A stretch of 64,000 nt of DNA from an uncultured Muribaculaceae bacterium (GCA_904501735.1 CAJGBY010000007.1:36837-100836), one strand, 5' to 3'; positions 24,935 to 34,590 are shown, numbered from the stretch's first letter. Notes: generated by a model from the letters alone, not told the origin. Numbers and translations: made by a program.

Positions 24935-27442
24935 TTATCCCTTCAACAAATTACTTAGTTGAATTGAGTCTACAAGTACTCTACGAGGTTTACCTCCTTG
25001 AGCAGGTCCCACGATACCAGCTGCTTCCATTTGATCCATCAATCGTCCAGCACGATTATATCCGATTCCGAATCGGCGTTGAAGCGACGATGTTGAGGCT
25101 GTTTCACCCGATACAATGAACATGGCTGCTTCGTCAAAATACGAATCGCGGTCATTTAGATTAACAGCATGAGAACCTTCAATGTTTTCAGTATCTTCTG
25201 GCACATAAGGAGGCAATTCATAAGCACCCTTATATCCTACTTGGCTCGAAATATGGTTACAAATATCTTCCACCTCACCAGTATCAATAAATGCGCATTG
25301 AATACGATTCATTGTTCCATTTGCCGAGAACAACATATCACCCTTACCAACCAACTGTTGAGCTCCTGAACAGTCAAGAATAGTTCGGCTATCCACCATT
25401 TGTGTTACACGGAAAGCAATTCGACCAGGGAAGTTCGCTTTAATCAAGCCTGTAATCACATTAGTTGATGGACGCTGAGTCGCAATAATCATATGAATAC
25501 CCACGGCACGAGCCTTTTGTGCAATGCGCACGATTGGGCGTTCAACATCTTTACCAGCTTCCATGATCAAATCACAGAACTCATCTATTATCACCACAAT
25601 GTATGGCAAAAATTGATGTCCTTTTTCTGGATTCAATTCGCGATTAGTAAATTTCTTATTATAGTCCTTTATATTACGCACTCTTGCCTTTCTCAACAAG
25701 TCGTAACGATTTTCCATTTCAGTTACAACCGAATTTAATGTTGCAACAACCTTTTCTGGTTTTGTAATGATGCAATCATCGTCATCATCAGGCAATTTTG
25801 CAAGATAGTGATTTTCAAGAATGCCATACAAGCTAAATTCCACTTGTTTAGGGTCAACAAGCACGAACTTCAACTCAGCTGGATGCTTCTTATATAGCAT
25901 TGATGTAATAATAGCATTCAATCCCACCGACTTACCTTGTCCAGTTGCACCAGCCACAAGTAAGTGAGGCATCTTAGTCAAATCGGCCACTAGCACTTCA
26001 TTTGAAATCGTACAACCCAATGCCATTGGCAATTCGCATTTAGTTGTTTGGAATGCCTTTGAACCAATAACCGAACGCATCGACACCATTTGAGGGTCCT
26101 TATTTGGCACTTCAATACCTACAGTTCCTCTACCTGGTATAGGTGCAATAATTCTAATTCCTAAAGCAGATAAACTTAATGCGATATCATCTTCAAGTCC
26201 TTTTATCTTAGTGATTCGAACGCCATCAGCAGGCACAATTTCAAACAAAGTAATTGTCGGTCCTACGCACACATCAATTTTCTTGATGGCAATACCATAA
26301 TTTTGCAAGGTTTCTGTAATGCGCTTTTTATTTTCTTCTTGTTCGTCAATATCTACATTAACAGCCTTCACTGGAATATCTTCAAGCAAATCGAGTGTAG
26401 GGAACTTAAATCTTGACAAATCTTTTGTAGGATCATAAGCTTCTACGATTGTTCCATCAGCCATTTCAATCTTTGGAGCTATATGAATATCACCAACAAC
26501 CTCACCTGTTGCAGGATCTACATTTGTCAATTCTCCAACTTCTTCTTCAGGTTGTAATTCTTCAACAGGAGCCAATTCTTCAGTTTCACCTTGCACTTCT
26601 TCCTCAACTAGTTCTTTTGGAGCATAATCTTCAAATTCGGCCAATACTGGTGTAGGCTCTTCTGGTTCCTCTTGCATAGGTTCTTGTTCTACCTCTTCTT
26701 TTTTAGGTGTTTCCTCTACTTTCTTTTGTGGTATCAAACTCACAATTTTTCTATAAGCCGCTACAATATTATCCTTGCAACACAACACCAAAATAATCCA
26801 CAAAAACACGCACAGCATAAACACACCAGGTGTACCTATCAGTTTCGATAAATACACACAGTTTTCATATCCTATATTGCCACCAAGATTATAAAATCCC
26901 GAATTTGTAAATGTATCAATCATTCCTAATGTCATGAACACGGTACATGTTGACAACAATGTAATGGCTGTATACGAAAACAAATGCAATGCTTTATTCC
27001 AGAATAATCTTAAACTTATAACAACGCCCCATAATATTGGAATAAAAACACTCACACCAATACCATTGCCCACCAATGTGTATGAAATCCACGCGCCCAC
27101 TGCTGCACACCAGTTTTTAAGAGCATTTCCCGATGACAATATTTCTTGAGGGTTATGTCCTCTAACAACATTTTGATCAAATCCGCCATTTAAAATAAAT
27201 GACACTGTTGATAGGAACACAAACAAACTTAGAAGCATCAAAAATGCTCCCACTCCAACTTTAAATCTTTTCCCCGTAAAGAATTCTACTATTCCACGCC
27301 AGAAAGATTTTCCATTATCATCCTTTTCTGGCTTTTTCGATTCTTTTGTTGCGTTTCCACGCTTTGTTTTATTTTTCTTATCTGATTCATTTTCGCCCAA
27401 TTCTATTAGAGCGCTATCATCAAATTCACTTTGTCTTGCCAT
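24935..27442 (-). CDS. ftsK: DNA translocase FtsK/SpoIIIE
   Basis: An 835-residue septal DNA pump that clears chromosomes at division. Four transmembrane segments lie in residues 55-215, followed by a very acidic Glu/Pro-rich linker (about 240-310: EEVEQEPMQEEPEEPTPV and more). The RecA-like motor has Walker A GATGQGKSVGLN near 480 and Walker B YIVVIIDEFCDLIM. The C-terminal winged-helix gamma domain (SSLQRRFGIGYNRAGRLMDQ) reads KOPS polarity sites. The length is shorter than E. coli FtsK because the linker is short, as usual outside enterobacteria. It is first in the ftsK-lolA-trxB unit; a TAnnTTTG box lies 38 nt upstream. Confidence 0.93.
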   Translation of the reverse strand: MARQSEFDDSALIELGENESDKKNKTKRGNATKESKKPEKDDNGKSFWRGIVEFFTGKRFKVGVGAFLMLLSLFVFLSTVSFILNGGFDQNVVRGHNPQEILSSGNALKNWCAAVGAWISYTLVGNGIGVSVFIPILWGVVISLRLFWNKALHLFSYTAITLLSTCTVFMTLGMIDTFTNSGFYNLGGNIGYENCVYLSKLIGTPGVFMLCVFLWIILVLCCKDNIVAAYRKIVSLIPQKKVEETPKKEEVEQEPMQEEPEEPTPVLAEFEDYAPKELVEEEVQGETEELAPVEELQPEEEVGELTNVDPATGEVVGDIHIAPKIEMADGTIVEAYDPTKDLSRFKFPTLDLLEDIPVKAVNVDIDEQEENKKRITETLQNYGIAIKKIDVCVGPTITLFEIVPADGVRITKIKGLEDDIALSLSALGIRIIAPIPGRGTVGIEVPNKDPQMVSMRSVIGSKAFQTTKCELPMALGCTISNEVLVADLTKMPHLLVAGATGQGKSVGLNAIITSMLYKKHPAELKFVLVDPKQVEFSLYGILENHYLAKLPDDDDDCIITKPEKVVATLNSVVTEMENRYDLLRKARVRNIKDYNKKFTNRELNPEKGHQFLPYIVVIIDEFCDLIMEAGKDVERPIVRIAQKARAVGIHMIIATQRPSTNVITGLIKANFPGRIAFRVTQMVDSRTILDCSGAQQLVGKGDMLFSANGTMNRIQCAFIDTGEVEDICNHISSQVGYKGAYELPPYVPEDTENIEGSHAVNLNDRDSYFDEAAMFIVSGETASTSSLQRRFGIGYNRAGRLMDQMEAAGIVGPAQGGKPRRVLVDSIQLSNLLKG

Positions 27443-27479
27443 TACCTTACAAAAATCTGTTTTTCAAATTAACAATTTA

Positions 27480-27487
27480 CAAATTTA
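27480..27487 (-). promoter_or_regulatory. -7 box of the ftsK-lolA-trxB unit
   Basis: Minus-strand TAAATTTG, 38 nt before the ftsK ATG and inside the short gap after the FNT gene. Confidence 0.5.
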
Positions 27488-27522
27488 CTAATTTCAGTCC
27501 CATTCTACTATTTTTTCCTCGA

Positions 27523-28131
27523 TTATTTACTCTTTTTTATTTCACTATGGAAATATGAAAAGAATAATGCACCTATTGCATTACCCAATGCTACAATCAA
27601 GATAAACTTCATACCTTCAATTGTATACAATTTTCCTGCGCAACCCAAATACAGCATATCGGCTATTGAGTGTTCAAATCCACACAATATGAATATCATC
27701 ACAGGGAAAATCAGCAACAATAAGTTATTTTTAATTTTATAGCCATCAACTGCCAAATACATCATCACACCGCAACCGATACTATCAAACAACAATCGGC
27801 CAAAAGGTTTCAACAACTTTGGTTCAGTAAGTGCAATCGATTTTGCTATTAGTGCAGAATCTGCAGGCACCATACACGACAATATTGTAGAGCCAAGCAA
27901 ATTACCTATCAATATGATTGGTATCATCTTCAAAATCTCTTTATCCCATGCATATCCAATCCTTCCTGTATATAGCAAATAGCCTCTTAACACAATAGTT
28001 ATAAGTCCAAACGAGAACAAACATGAGCCTACCACAGGATTTGATGTCGACATATAAATCAAACATCCACACCCTATCAATATTCCCGACAACATTGCGC
28101 TGTATAATGGTCTCAATACCTTATCTTTCAT
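27523..28131 (-). CDS. Compact formate/nitrite transporter (FNT) family membrane protein
   Basis: A 202-residue protein with six hydrophobic segments (about 10-28, 32-58, 70-88, 107-128, 135-158, 172-194). FNT hallmarks are visible: LITIVLRGYLLYTG after helix 2, GNLLGST in helix 3, and GFEHSIADMLYL with the conserved pore histidine. Usual FNT proteins have about 260-280 residues, so this is a short form with clipped termini and loops. The substrate (formate, nitrite, hydrosulfide or other small anions) cannot be told. It lies 22 nt after trkH and appears to be last in dxs-trkA-trkH-FNT. I see no terminator between it and the ftsK promoter. Confidence 0.75.
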   Translation of the reverse strand: MKDKVLRPLYSAMLSGILIGCGCLIYMSTSNPVVGSCLFSFGLITIVLRGYLLYTGRIGYAWDKEILKMIPIILIGNLLGSTILSCMVPADSALIAKSIALTEPKLLKPFGRLLFDSIGCGVMMYLAVDGYKIKNNLLLLIFPVMIFILCGFEHSIADMLYLGCAGKLYTIEGMKFILIVALGNAIGALFFSYFHSEIKKSK

Positions 28132-28153
28132 TTTATTTATTTTTTTAATCTAA

Positions 28154-29623
28154 TTATTTAATCCAAAATCCTTTTGTAAATAGTATTAACACTGTAAATA
28201 GTTCCAAACGACCTATCAACATGTCAAATGTAAGAAGCCACTTCACAAATACCGGTAGATCGACAAACATTCCGCCACCTATAATACCTGGGCCATATCC
28301 CACATTACATAATGCCGACAACGACAAAAAGAAACTATCAAAAACTTCGATATTAAACAGAGTTAATACTGTTGTACTAACACCTAATATCAAAGTAAAT
28401 ATCACAAGGAATGCGATTACTCGCTGAACATGTGCATAAGGTACCACTTTACCATTCAATCGCACCGATGTAACCTGATTTGGGTGCAACGCCTTAATGA
28501 ATTCATTCTTCACATTCTTAAGCATCACTGCCATACGGTCTATCTTCAAACCGCCCGATGTTGAACCTGCACATGCACAACTTATCATCAAAAGCATAAG
28601 CACCATCATTGAAAATTGTCCCCAAGAATAATTCTCCACACTGAAACCAGTAGTAGTTATTGTTGCCACAATATGGAACAACGAATCTAAAAGACAATCA
28701 ATAACATTTGAATTTTCTCCTCTATAGAACAAATCTCCAAAGCAGATTAATGTTCCTATAAAGCACAGCAAGACATACCAACGCAATACTTCATTTTCCA
28801 AAAGCACTCTAATCTTTCCACTCAAGGCATTGTAAATCAACGAGAAATTTACACCACCAAGGAACATAAATACAATCACAATGCTATCGATATATCTTGA
28901 ATCCCAAAATCCTATGCTTTCATTCTTAGTTGAGAATCCCCCTGTCGACACGCATGACATTGTGTGACACAACGAGTCAAACCAATCCATCGGGCCAAAC
29001 ATCAAGAACACTGCCATTACAACAGTCATTCCCAAATAAACGCCCCACAAGCCTATAGCTGTACCACTCACTCGTGGACGCAATTTATCGTGCGTAATAC
29101 CCGTAACTTCGGCATTAAAGAGCTGTACACCACCCGATTTATTAAGCATTGGTATCACAGCAAGGGTAAACAAGATAATACCCATACCGCCTATCCATTG
29201 CATCAACGAGCGCCACAGCAATATCCCTTTAGGCAGCTTCTCTACATCAACAAATATCGTCGAACCTGTTGTCGTAAAGCCTGCCATCGTTTCATAAAAC
29301 GCATCAGTTATATTTGACGCCACTCCCGAAAACAAGAATGGCAACATTCCGAATATTGAGAATACCACCCAAACCAACGATGTCAATAAAAAACCTTCTT
29401 TTCTATGCATATCCATATTCAAAGGCTTTATCGAATGTGATGTAAGCATTCCGAGCGACAATGTAATCAATATCGTGTACAAGAATGACTTTGCACAATC
29501 AAATTCTCGATAGTATAAACTAACACCTAAGGGAATAATCATAAAGATAGCTTCAATCATTAGAAGCCACCCTATTACTCTCATTACCATTAGAGTGTTG
29601 ATATTTGATTTTTTTTGAAACAT
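28154..29623 (-). CDS. trkH: Trk/Ktr potassium uptake membrane subunit
   Basis: A 489-residue potassium transporter subunit with four membrane-pore-membrane repeats. The four selectivity-filter loops are readable: FTTTGSTIF, VSTGGFSTKN, TTTGFSVEN and CNVGYGPGI. GIILFTLAVIPML and the late Arg-containing pore helices match TrkH. Its ATG overlaps the trkA stop as TGATG (1 nt), so the two halves of the system are translationally coupled. I use ATG 29623 rather than the TTG one codon before. It imports K+ under TrkA control. Confidence 0.92.
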   Translation of the reverse strand: MFQKKSNINTLMVMRVIGWLLMIEAIFMIIPLGVSLYYREFDCAKSFLYTILITLSLGMLTSHSIKPLNMDMHRKEGFLLTSLVWVVFSIFGMLPFLFSGVASNITDAFYETMAGFTTTGSTIFVDVEKLPKGILLWRSLMQWIGGMGIILFTLAVIPMLNKSGGVQLFNAEVTGITHDKLRPRVSGTAIGLWGVYLGMTVVMAVFLMFGPMDWFDSLCHTMSCVSTGGFSTKNESIGFWDSRYIDSIVIVFMFLGGVNFSLIYNALSGKIRVLLENEVLRWYVLLCFIGTLICFGDLFYRGENSNVIDCLLDSLFHIVATITTTGFSVENYSWGQFSMMVLMLLMISCACAGSTSGGLKIDRMAVMLKNVKNEFIKALHPNQVTSVRLNGKVVPYAHVQRVIAFLVIFTLILGVSTTVLTLFNIEVFDSFFLSLSALCNVGYGPGIIGGGMFVDLPVFVKWLLTFDMLIGRLELFTVLILFTKGFWIK

Positions 29624-30954
29624 CAATTAAACAATTTTTCGACCTTATGTATTGCTCCCGATAAGCAGAACACAACCACATGGTCACCTTCTTGAATTTG
29701 TGTATCACCTTGAACAAGATAACCTTTACCATCTCGTAGCATTCCCGCTATTGTCAAGTCACGCGATAGATCCAAATCCTTAATCTTCGCCTTTGTTATC
29801 TTAGAACCTTTCTTAGCAACTAATTCTGCCACTTCAGCATCAGCAAGAGCCAAGCATTTTGCAGTTGAAGAGTCACTATCGAGCAAAAATTGGAAAATTT
29901 TACTTGAAGCAAGTAGTTTCTTATTGATGACAGTTCCAATATTCAAAGTTTCGGCCTCCGAAATAAACTGAATATTCTCTACTTCGGCTATCGTCTTTTT
30001 CACACCATATTCTTTGGCTGCAAGACATGCCAAAATATTAGTTTCCGAGCTGTCAGTAAGTGCAACAAATGCGTCCATGTCTGCAATGCCTTCTTCTTCA
30101 AGCACTTCAAAATTACGACCATCGCCATGTATAATGCTACAATCGGGCAATTGCTCAGCCAATTCTTCACATCGTTTGTAGTCACTTTCTACAATCGTGA
30201 TTTTATAGGTTTCATCAACACGCATTGCAAGTTGCACTGCAATACGGCTACCACCCATTATCATCAATTTCTTGATATCAACATCAGTCTTGCCGCAAAG
30301 GTCTCTGATATCTTGCATATCTCCATTAGTTGTTGCGATATACACTATATCATTAACTCTTATATAGTCATCACCACGAGGAATAATTGTTTCATGATTT
30401 CGCTTAATAGCCGAAATGTGGGCATAATTCGACATTTTAAATAGTTCGCGCAACGGCATTCCCACGATTTTAGCGTTTTCTCTAATCTTAACACCAACAA
30501 TCACAAGTTCGCCATTACACAATTCAAACCAATGTCGCACCCATGCGCGTTTCAACGCAATCTCCATTTCTTCTGCAGCCAAATATTCAGGATAAATCAA
30601 ATCACATATACCTCTTTCGGTAAAAAATGAACGATTCTCCTCCTGCATAAAGTCAAAATTATCTATTCGAGCTACAGTCTTCTCTGCGCCAAGCGTTTTT
30701 GCTATTTCGCATGCAAGCACATTGTCGGTTTCATAAGGTGTTACAGCAATAAACAAATCACTATCACCCACTCCAGCATTGCGCAGTGTTGCAAATGACA
30801 CAGGATTTCCTATGTGCGTCAGCATATTATAAGGCTCAAGTTTTGCCAACTTTTCCTCATCTTTGTCGATAATTATAATATCTTGATTCTCATTTGACAA
30901 CAATTTTGCCAAATGGATTCCAACTTCTCCTGCTCCTGCAATTACAATTTTCAT
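29623..30954 (-). CDS. trkA: Trk potassium uptake regulatory subunit TrkA
   Basis: A 443-residue cytoplasmic protein with two tandem RCK units, each an NAD(H)-binding Rossmann fold followed by a TrkA-C domain. The first fold starts KIVIAGAGEVGIHLAKLLS (residues 2-20); the second is LMIMGGSRIAVQLAMRV near 230. The TrkA-C domain includes VIVGVKIRENAKIVGMPLREL. It gates TrkH according to nucleotide. The start is ATG 30954, two nucleotides after the dxs stop; the TTG at 30960 would overlap it. Four-gene unit dxs-trkA-trkH-FNT. Confidence 0.93.
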   Translation of the reverse strand: MKIVIAGAGEVGIHLAKLLSNENQDIIIIDKDEEKLAKLEPYNMLTHIGNPVSFATLRNAGVGDSDLFIAVTPYETDNVLACEIAKTLGAEKTVARIDNFDFMQEENRSFFTERGICDLIYPEYLAAEEMEIALKRAWVRHWFELCNGELVIVGVKIRENAKIVGMPLRELFKMSNYAHISAIKRNHETIIPRGDDYIRVNDIVYIATTNGDMQDIRDLCGKTDVDIKKLMIMGGSRIAVQLAMRVDETYKITIVESDYKRCEELAEQLPDCSIIHGDGRNFEVLEEEGIADMDAFVALTDSSETNILACLAAKEYGVKKTIAEVENIQFISEAETLNIGTVINKKLLASSKIFQFLLDSDSSTAKCLALADAEVAELVAKKGSKITKAKIKDLDLSRDLTIAGMLRDGKGYLVQGDTQIQEGDHVVVFCLSGAIHKVEKLFN

Positions 30955-30956
30955 AG

Positions 30957-32882
30957 TCAAAATTGATTATGTAACGACAATACAATCTCTTTAATCGACT
31001 CATTGTCCATTTTGCATAGTTTATACAACTCAGGTATAGTGCCGTGAGGTACAAATTCATCAGGTATACCCACTTTTCGCACCTTCACATTATAATCATG
31101 AGCGTTAAACCAATCCGCTACAGTTGTTCCTAAACCGCCAACAACTGTTCCATCTTCAACTGTTACAACAGCTTTATATTTCTCTCCCACCTCTTTCATT
31201 ATCGATTCATCAAGAGGTTTCAAGAACACCATATCATAATGAGCTACATTGATGCCTTGATTTCTCAATTCATCAACTACTTGGCTCACATTATTTCCGA
31301 TATGACCTATACTTAGCACAGCCACTTTATCACCATCAGCAAGCTTTCTACCCTTGCCTATTTCAACCGATTGGAATTCGTTTTTCCAGTCTACAAGCAC
31401 ACCATTTCCTCGTGGATAGCGAATAGCTACAGGTCCACTTTCACGCGATTGTACTGTAAACATCAAATTACGCAACCAATGTTCATTCATAGGTGCTGCC
31501 ACAACCATGTTTGGCACGCAGCGCATATACGCTAAGTCAAACGCACCTTGATGTGTTACGCCATCTTCACCCACTAATCCTGCACGGTCAATACAGAATG
31601 TTACAGGCAAGTTCAATATAGCTACATCATTGATTATCGAATCGTAAGCGCGTTGCAAGAATGTTGAATATATTGCGCAGAATGGCTTTAATCCATCTTT
31701 TGCCAAGCCTGCCGAGAATGTAACTGCGTGACCTTCAGCAATTCCCACATCAAATGTTCGTTCTGGGATTTTTTCTTGCATCACACACATTGAGGTACCC
31801 GAAGGCATAGCAGCTGTAACGCCCACTATTTTTTCATTTTTCTCAGCAAGTTCAACCAATGTTTTACCGAAAACATCTTGATATTTTAACACACCCGTTC
31901 CTTTCGATTTCTTGATTTCGCCTGTTACTGGGTCAAATTTACCTGGAGCATGCCACACCGATGGATTCTTTTCGGCCACTTCAAAGCCTTTTCCCTTTCT
32001 TGTTCTAAGATGCAAGATACGGGGGCCATCCATATCCTTTATGTCATTCAATACTCTAACCACTCGTTCCACATCATGACCATCGAAAGGACCAAAATAT
32101 CTCACATTCAGTCCCTCAAATATATTTTGCTGGTTACTCAACAAAGCCTTTAGACTATTATTGAAACGCAATATTAGCCCTTTGTGCTTTTCATTTATAA
32201 GATTAAACTTCTTTAATGCTTTATAAATCTTATATCTTAGATTGTTATAGCTTGCCGAAGTATTGATTTGAGTCATATATTCGCCCAACGCACCAACACT
32301 TTCGTCTATAGCCATATCATTGTCATTCAATACAATAAGTAGATTATTTGCATTTATACTTGCATTATTCAATGCTTCAAATGCCATTCCTCCACCAATT
32401 GAGGCATCACCTATCACAGCCACAACATTACGGCGCACATCATCTTTATTTAAACGCGATGCAACTGCCATACCCATTCCGGCCGATATAGAATTTGATG
32501 CATGTCCTGCTATAAATGAATCGCAATCACTTTCATCGGGATTAGGGAAACCACTTATCCCATTGAGTTTGCGATTAGTATAAAACTCATCTCGTCTACC
32601 TGTAAGGATTTTATGGCTATATGCTTGATGTCCCACATCCCACACCACTCTATCGTATGGTGTATTAAGTGCATAATGCAATGCCACAGTCAATTCCACT
32701 GCGCCCATACTCGACGCAAAGTGGCCAGGATTCTCCGACAATGCTTCAATCATAAATTTTCGCAATTCGGCACACACCGTCGGCAATTCTGACAGACGCA
32801 ATTTTCGCAAATCGCTTGGACTATCTATCTTTCCAAGCAATGGATATGCATCTTTTATATATTTTTTATCCGATAATGACAC
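30957..32882 (-). CDS. dxs: 1-deoxy-D-xylulose-5-phosphate synthase
   Basis: A 641-residue thiamine-diphosphate enzyme that condenses pyruvate and glyceraldehyde-3-phosphate, the first step of the MEP isoprenoid pathway. ThDP binding is by VIGDASIGGGMAFEALNNAS with the later NDNDMAID; the N-terminal HFASSMGAVELTVALH and the transketolase pyrimidine domain (YSTFLQRAYDSIINDVA, DRAGLVGEDGVTHQGAFDLAY) are intact. A GTG start at 32882 fits the family N-terminus and lies about 20 nt after the -7 box; no closer ATG is in frame. It heads a unit that continues into trkA after 2 nt, a common Bacteroidota arrangement. Confidence 0.94.
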   Translation of the reverse strand: MSLSDKKYIKDAYPLLGKIDSPSDLRKLRLSELPTVCAELRKFMIEALSENPGHFASSMGAVELTVALHYALNTPYDRVVWDVGHQAYSHKILTGRRDEFYTNRKLNGISGFPNPDESDCDSFIAGHASNSISAGMGMAVASRLNKDDVRRNVVAVIGDASIGGGMAFEALNNASINANNLLIVLNDNDMAIDESVGALGEYMTQINTSASYNNLRYKIYKALKKFNLINEKHKGLILRFNNSLKALLSNQQNIFEGLNVRYFGPFDGHDVERVVRVLNDIKDMDGPRILHLRTRKGKGFEVAEKNPSVWHAPGKFDPVTGEIKKSKGTGVLKYQDVFGKTLVELAEKNEKIVGVTAAMPSGTSMCVMQEKIPERTFDVGIAEGHAVTFSAGLAKDGLKPFCAIYSTFLQRAYDSIINDVAILNLPVTFCIDRAGLVGEDGVTHQGAFDLAYMRCVPNMVVAAPMNEHWLRNLMFTVQSRESGPVAIRYPRGNGVLVDWKNEFQSVEIGKGRKLADGDKVAVLSIGHIGNNVSQVVDELRNQGINVAHYDMVFLKPLDESIMKEVGEKYKAVVTVEDGTVVGGLGTTVADWFNAHDYNVKVRKVGIPDEFVPHGTIPELYKLCKMDNESIKEIVLSLHNQF

Positions 32883-32905
32883 AACTTCTCAATTTAATTA
32901 TATCA

Positions 32906-32913
32906 CAAATTTA
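32906..32913 (-). promoter_or_regulatory. -7 box of dxs-trkA-trkH-FNT
   Basis: Minus-strand TAAATTTG, 24 nt before the dxs GTG. Confidence 0.5.
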
Positions 32914-33087
32914 CTTTTTTTTCCGTACATATTTCTTATATAACGGAACAAAAATGATTATGCCCGATGCAATTATTGTAAATATCACCATAAAATCGAT
33001 TTTCGCAGCCTTTGTCAACAATAAATAGCACAATAATAGCCATAAAGCTACGATAAAACCAAAGCGTATTATAACCGATGCATTCAT
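32911..33087 (-). CDS. Small membrane protein, unknown function
   Basis: A 58-residue protein with two hydrophobic segments (about 5-24, SVIIRFGFIVALWLLLCYLL; about 29-47, FMVIFTIIASGIIIFVPL) and a strongly basic tail YKKYVRKKK, so the C-terminus should be cytoplasmic. I recognise no family. The start is ATG 33087, behind a TATCTTTG box at 33110-33117. It lies immediately upstream of dxs on the same strand, and the dxs -7 box overlaps its 3' end, so dxs may also be read from its promoter. Confidence 0.6.
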   Translation of the reverse strand: MNASVIIRFGFIVALWLLLCYLLLTKAAKIDFMVIFTIIASGIIIFVPLYKKYVRKKK

Positions 33088-33109
33088 AATCTTAATTTTA
33101 TTTGTCCTA

Positions 33110-33117
33110 CAAAGATA
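33110..33117 (-). promoter_or_regulatory. -7 box of the 58-residue membrane protein gene
   Basis: Minus-strand TATCTTTG, 23 nt before the ATG. Confidence 0.55.
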
Positions 33118-33199
33118 CAAATGTTAATCAAATCCACAAAATATATCACTCCAACTATAAAATTCGCTGCTTTCTTTTACTCATTCTACAATTATTTTA

Positions 33200-33207
33200 T
33201 AATTTTG
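33200..33207 (+). promoter_or_regulatory. -7 box of rarA
   Basis: TAATTTTG ends only 8 nt before the rarA ATG (33215), so the transcript is predicted to be leaderless or nearly so. Confidence 0.5.
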
Positions 33208-33214
33208 TACCATT

Positions 33215-34492
33215 ATGTACGAACCATTAGCCGAAAGATTAAGACCTAAAACGCTCGATGAATACATCGGGCAAAAGCACCTTGTGGGTGATGGCGCTAT
33301 CTTGCGTCGCATGATTGAGTCGGGAAACATTGCCTCTTTTATACTTTGGGGGCCTCCTGGAGTAGGCAAAACCACCATTGCACGCATCATCGCCGAACAA
33401 ACACAAGTTCCTTTCTACACACTCTCTGCTGTTACTTCGGGCGTAAAAGATGTTCGAGAAGTCATCGACCGTTGCAAACGCGACACTCAAAGCATGTTTA
33501 CAAAGGGACGACCTATCTTATTCATCGATGAAATTCATCGTTTCAACAAGTCGCAACAAGACTCTCTTCTTGGTGCAGTTGAAAATGGCACTGTAACACT
33601 CATCGGAGCAACAACCGAGAACCCATCTTTTGAGGTTATTCGTCCACTACTATCTCGTGCTCAGGTTTATGTACTAAACCCTCTTGAAAAGGAGGATTTG
33701 CTTGAATTGCTTAACCGAGCCATCTCTACCGATGAAATTTTTGCCAATCGAGAAGTTCGCATCGAAAGCACCGAAGCTCTTTTACGCTTTTCGGGTGGCG
33801 ATGCACGCAAATTACTCAACATTCTCGACCTCATAATGCAAGCTGTTAAGGACAACGAACCATTCATTATCAGCGATGAAATCGTAACCGAGCGCTTGCA
33901 ACAAAACCCTATGGCATTCGACAAAAATGGAGAGCTACATTACGATATCATCTCTGCATTCATCAAGAGTGTACGAGGTAGCGACCCAGATGCTGCAATA
34001 TATTGGCTCGCACGACTCATCGCAGGAGGTGAAGACCCTAAATTCATAGCTCGACGACTCGCCATTCTTGCAAGTGAAGATATAGGTCTCGCTAACCCTA
34101 ACGCCATGCTTTTAGCTAATGCCACATTCGACATTTTGGCTAAAATAGGATGGCCAGAAGGACGCATTCCTCTTGCCGAATGCACCATTTATCTTGCAAC
34201 TTCTCCTAAGAGTAATTCGGCTTACAAGGCTATTAATACAGCACTTCAATTTGTAGAACAAACTGGCAATCTGCCTGTTCCTCTACACTTGCGCAATGCT
34301 CCTACCAAATTAATGGAAGAACTTGGCTATGGTCAGGACTACAAGTATTCACACGACTACCCTGGCAACTTCGTTCAGCAAAAATTCATGCCAGCCGAAG
34401 CCAATCACCCCACTTTTTGGGTTCCTTGCCACAACCCTTTCGAAGCTAAAATGGCCGAACGAATGAATACGCTTTGGAGTAAGGAAAAATAA
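33215..34492 (+). CDS. rarA: Replication-associated recombination protein A
   Basis: A 425-residue AAA+ ATPase of the RarA/MgsA/WRNIP1 family that acts at stalled replication forks. It starts PLAERLRPKTLDEYIGQKHLVG, the family signature. Walker A is GPPGVGKTTIARI (about 45-57) and Walker B is ILFIDEIHRFNKSQQD. The C-terminal tetramerisation domain covers HYDIISAFIKSVRGSDPDAA to the end, with DYKYSHDYPGNFVQQ. The length is normal. It is divergent from the small membrane gene and dxs. The promoter -7 box ends just before the start codon. No clear terminator separates it from etfB, which has its own promoter. Confidence 0.93.
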   Translation: MYEPLAERLRPKTLDEYIGQKHLVGDGAILRRMIESGNIASFILWGPPGVGKTTIARIIAEQTQVPFYTLSAVTSGVKDVREVIDRCKRDTQSMFTKGRPILFIDEIHRFNKSQQDSLLGAVENGTVTLIGATTENPSFEVIRPLLSRAQVYVLNPLEKEDLLELLNRAISTDEIFANREVRIESTEALLRFSGGDARKLLNILDLIMQAVKDNEPFIISDEIVTERLQQNPMAFDKNGELHYDIISAFIKSVRGSDPDAAIYWLARLIAGGEDPKFIARRLAILASEDIGLANPNAMLLANATFDILAKIGWPEGRIPLAECTIYLATSPKSNSAYKAINTALQFVEQTGNLPVPLHLRNAPTKLMEELGYGQDYKYSHDYPGNFVQQKFMPAEANHPTFWVPCHNPFEAKMAERMNTLWSKEK

Positions 34493-34566
34493 GCCATTAT
34501 AAACTTCCTAAGAGCTTATTAAACATTTTTTTAGATTTAAAATACTAATTCATGCCCACAATTAAT

Positions 34567-34574
34567 TAACTTTG
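34567..34574 (+). promoter_or_regulatory. -7 box of the etfB-etfA-acd operon
   Basis: TAACTTTG, about 77 nt before the etfB ATG. It overlaps a 19-nt near-palindrome at 34572-34590 that would cover the transcription start. Confidence 0.6.
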
Positions 34575-34590
34575 CATTTTAAAAGTGCAA
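34572..34590 (+). promoter_or_regulatory. Candidate operator at the etfB transcription start
   Basis: TTGCATTTTAAAAGTGCAA is a palindrome around 34581 with a single T/G mismatch. It starts inside the -7 box and spans the inferred start site, a position suited to repression. No regulator can be assigned. Confidence 0.4.
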
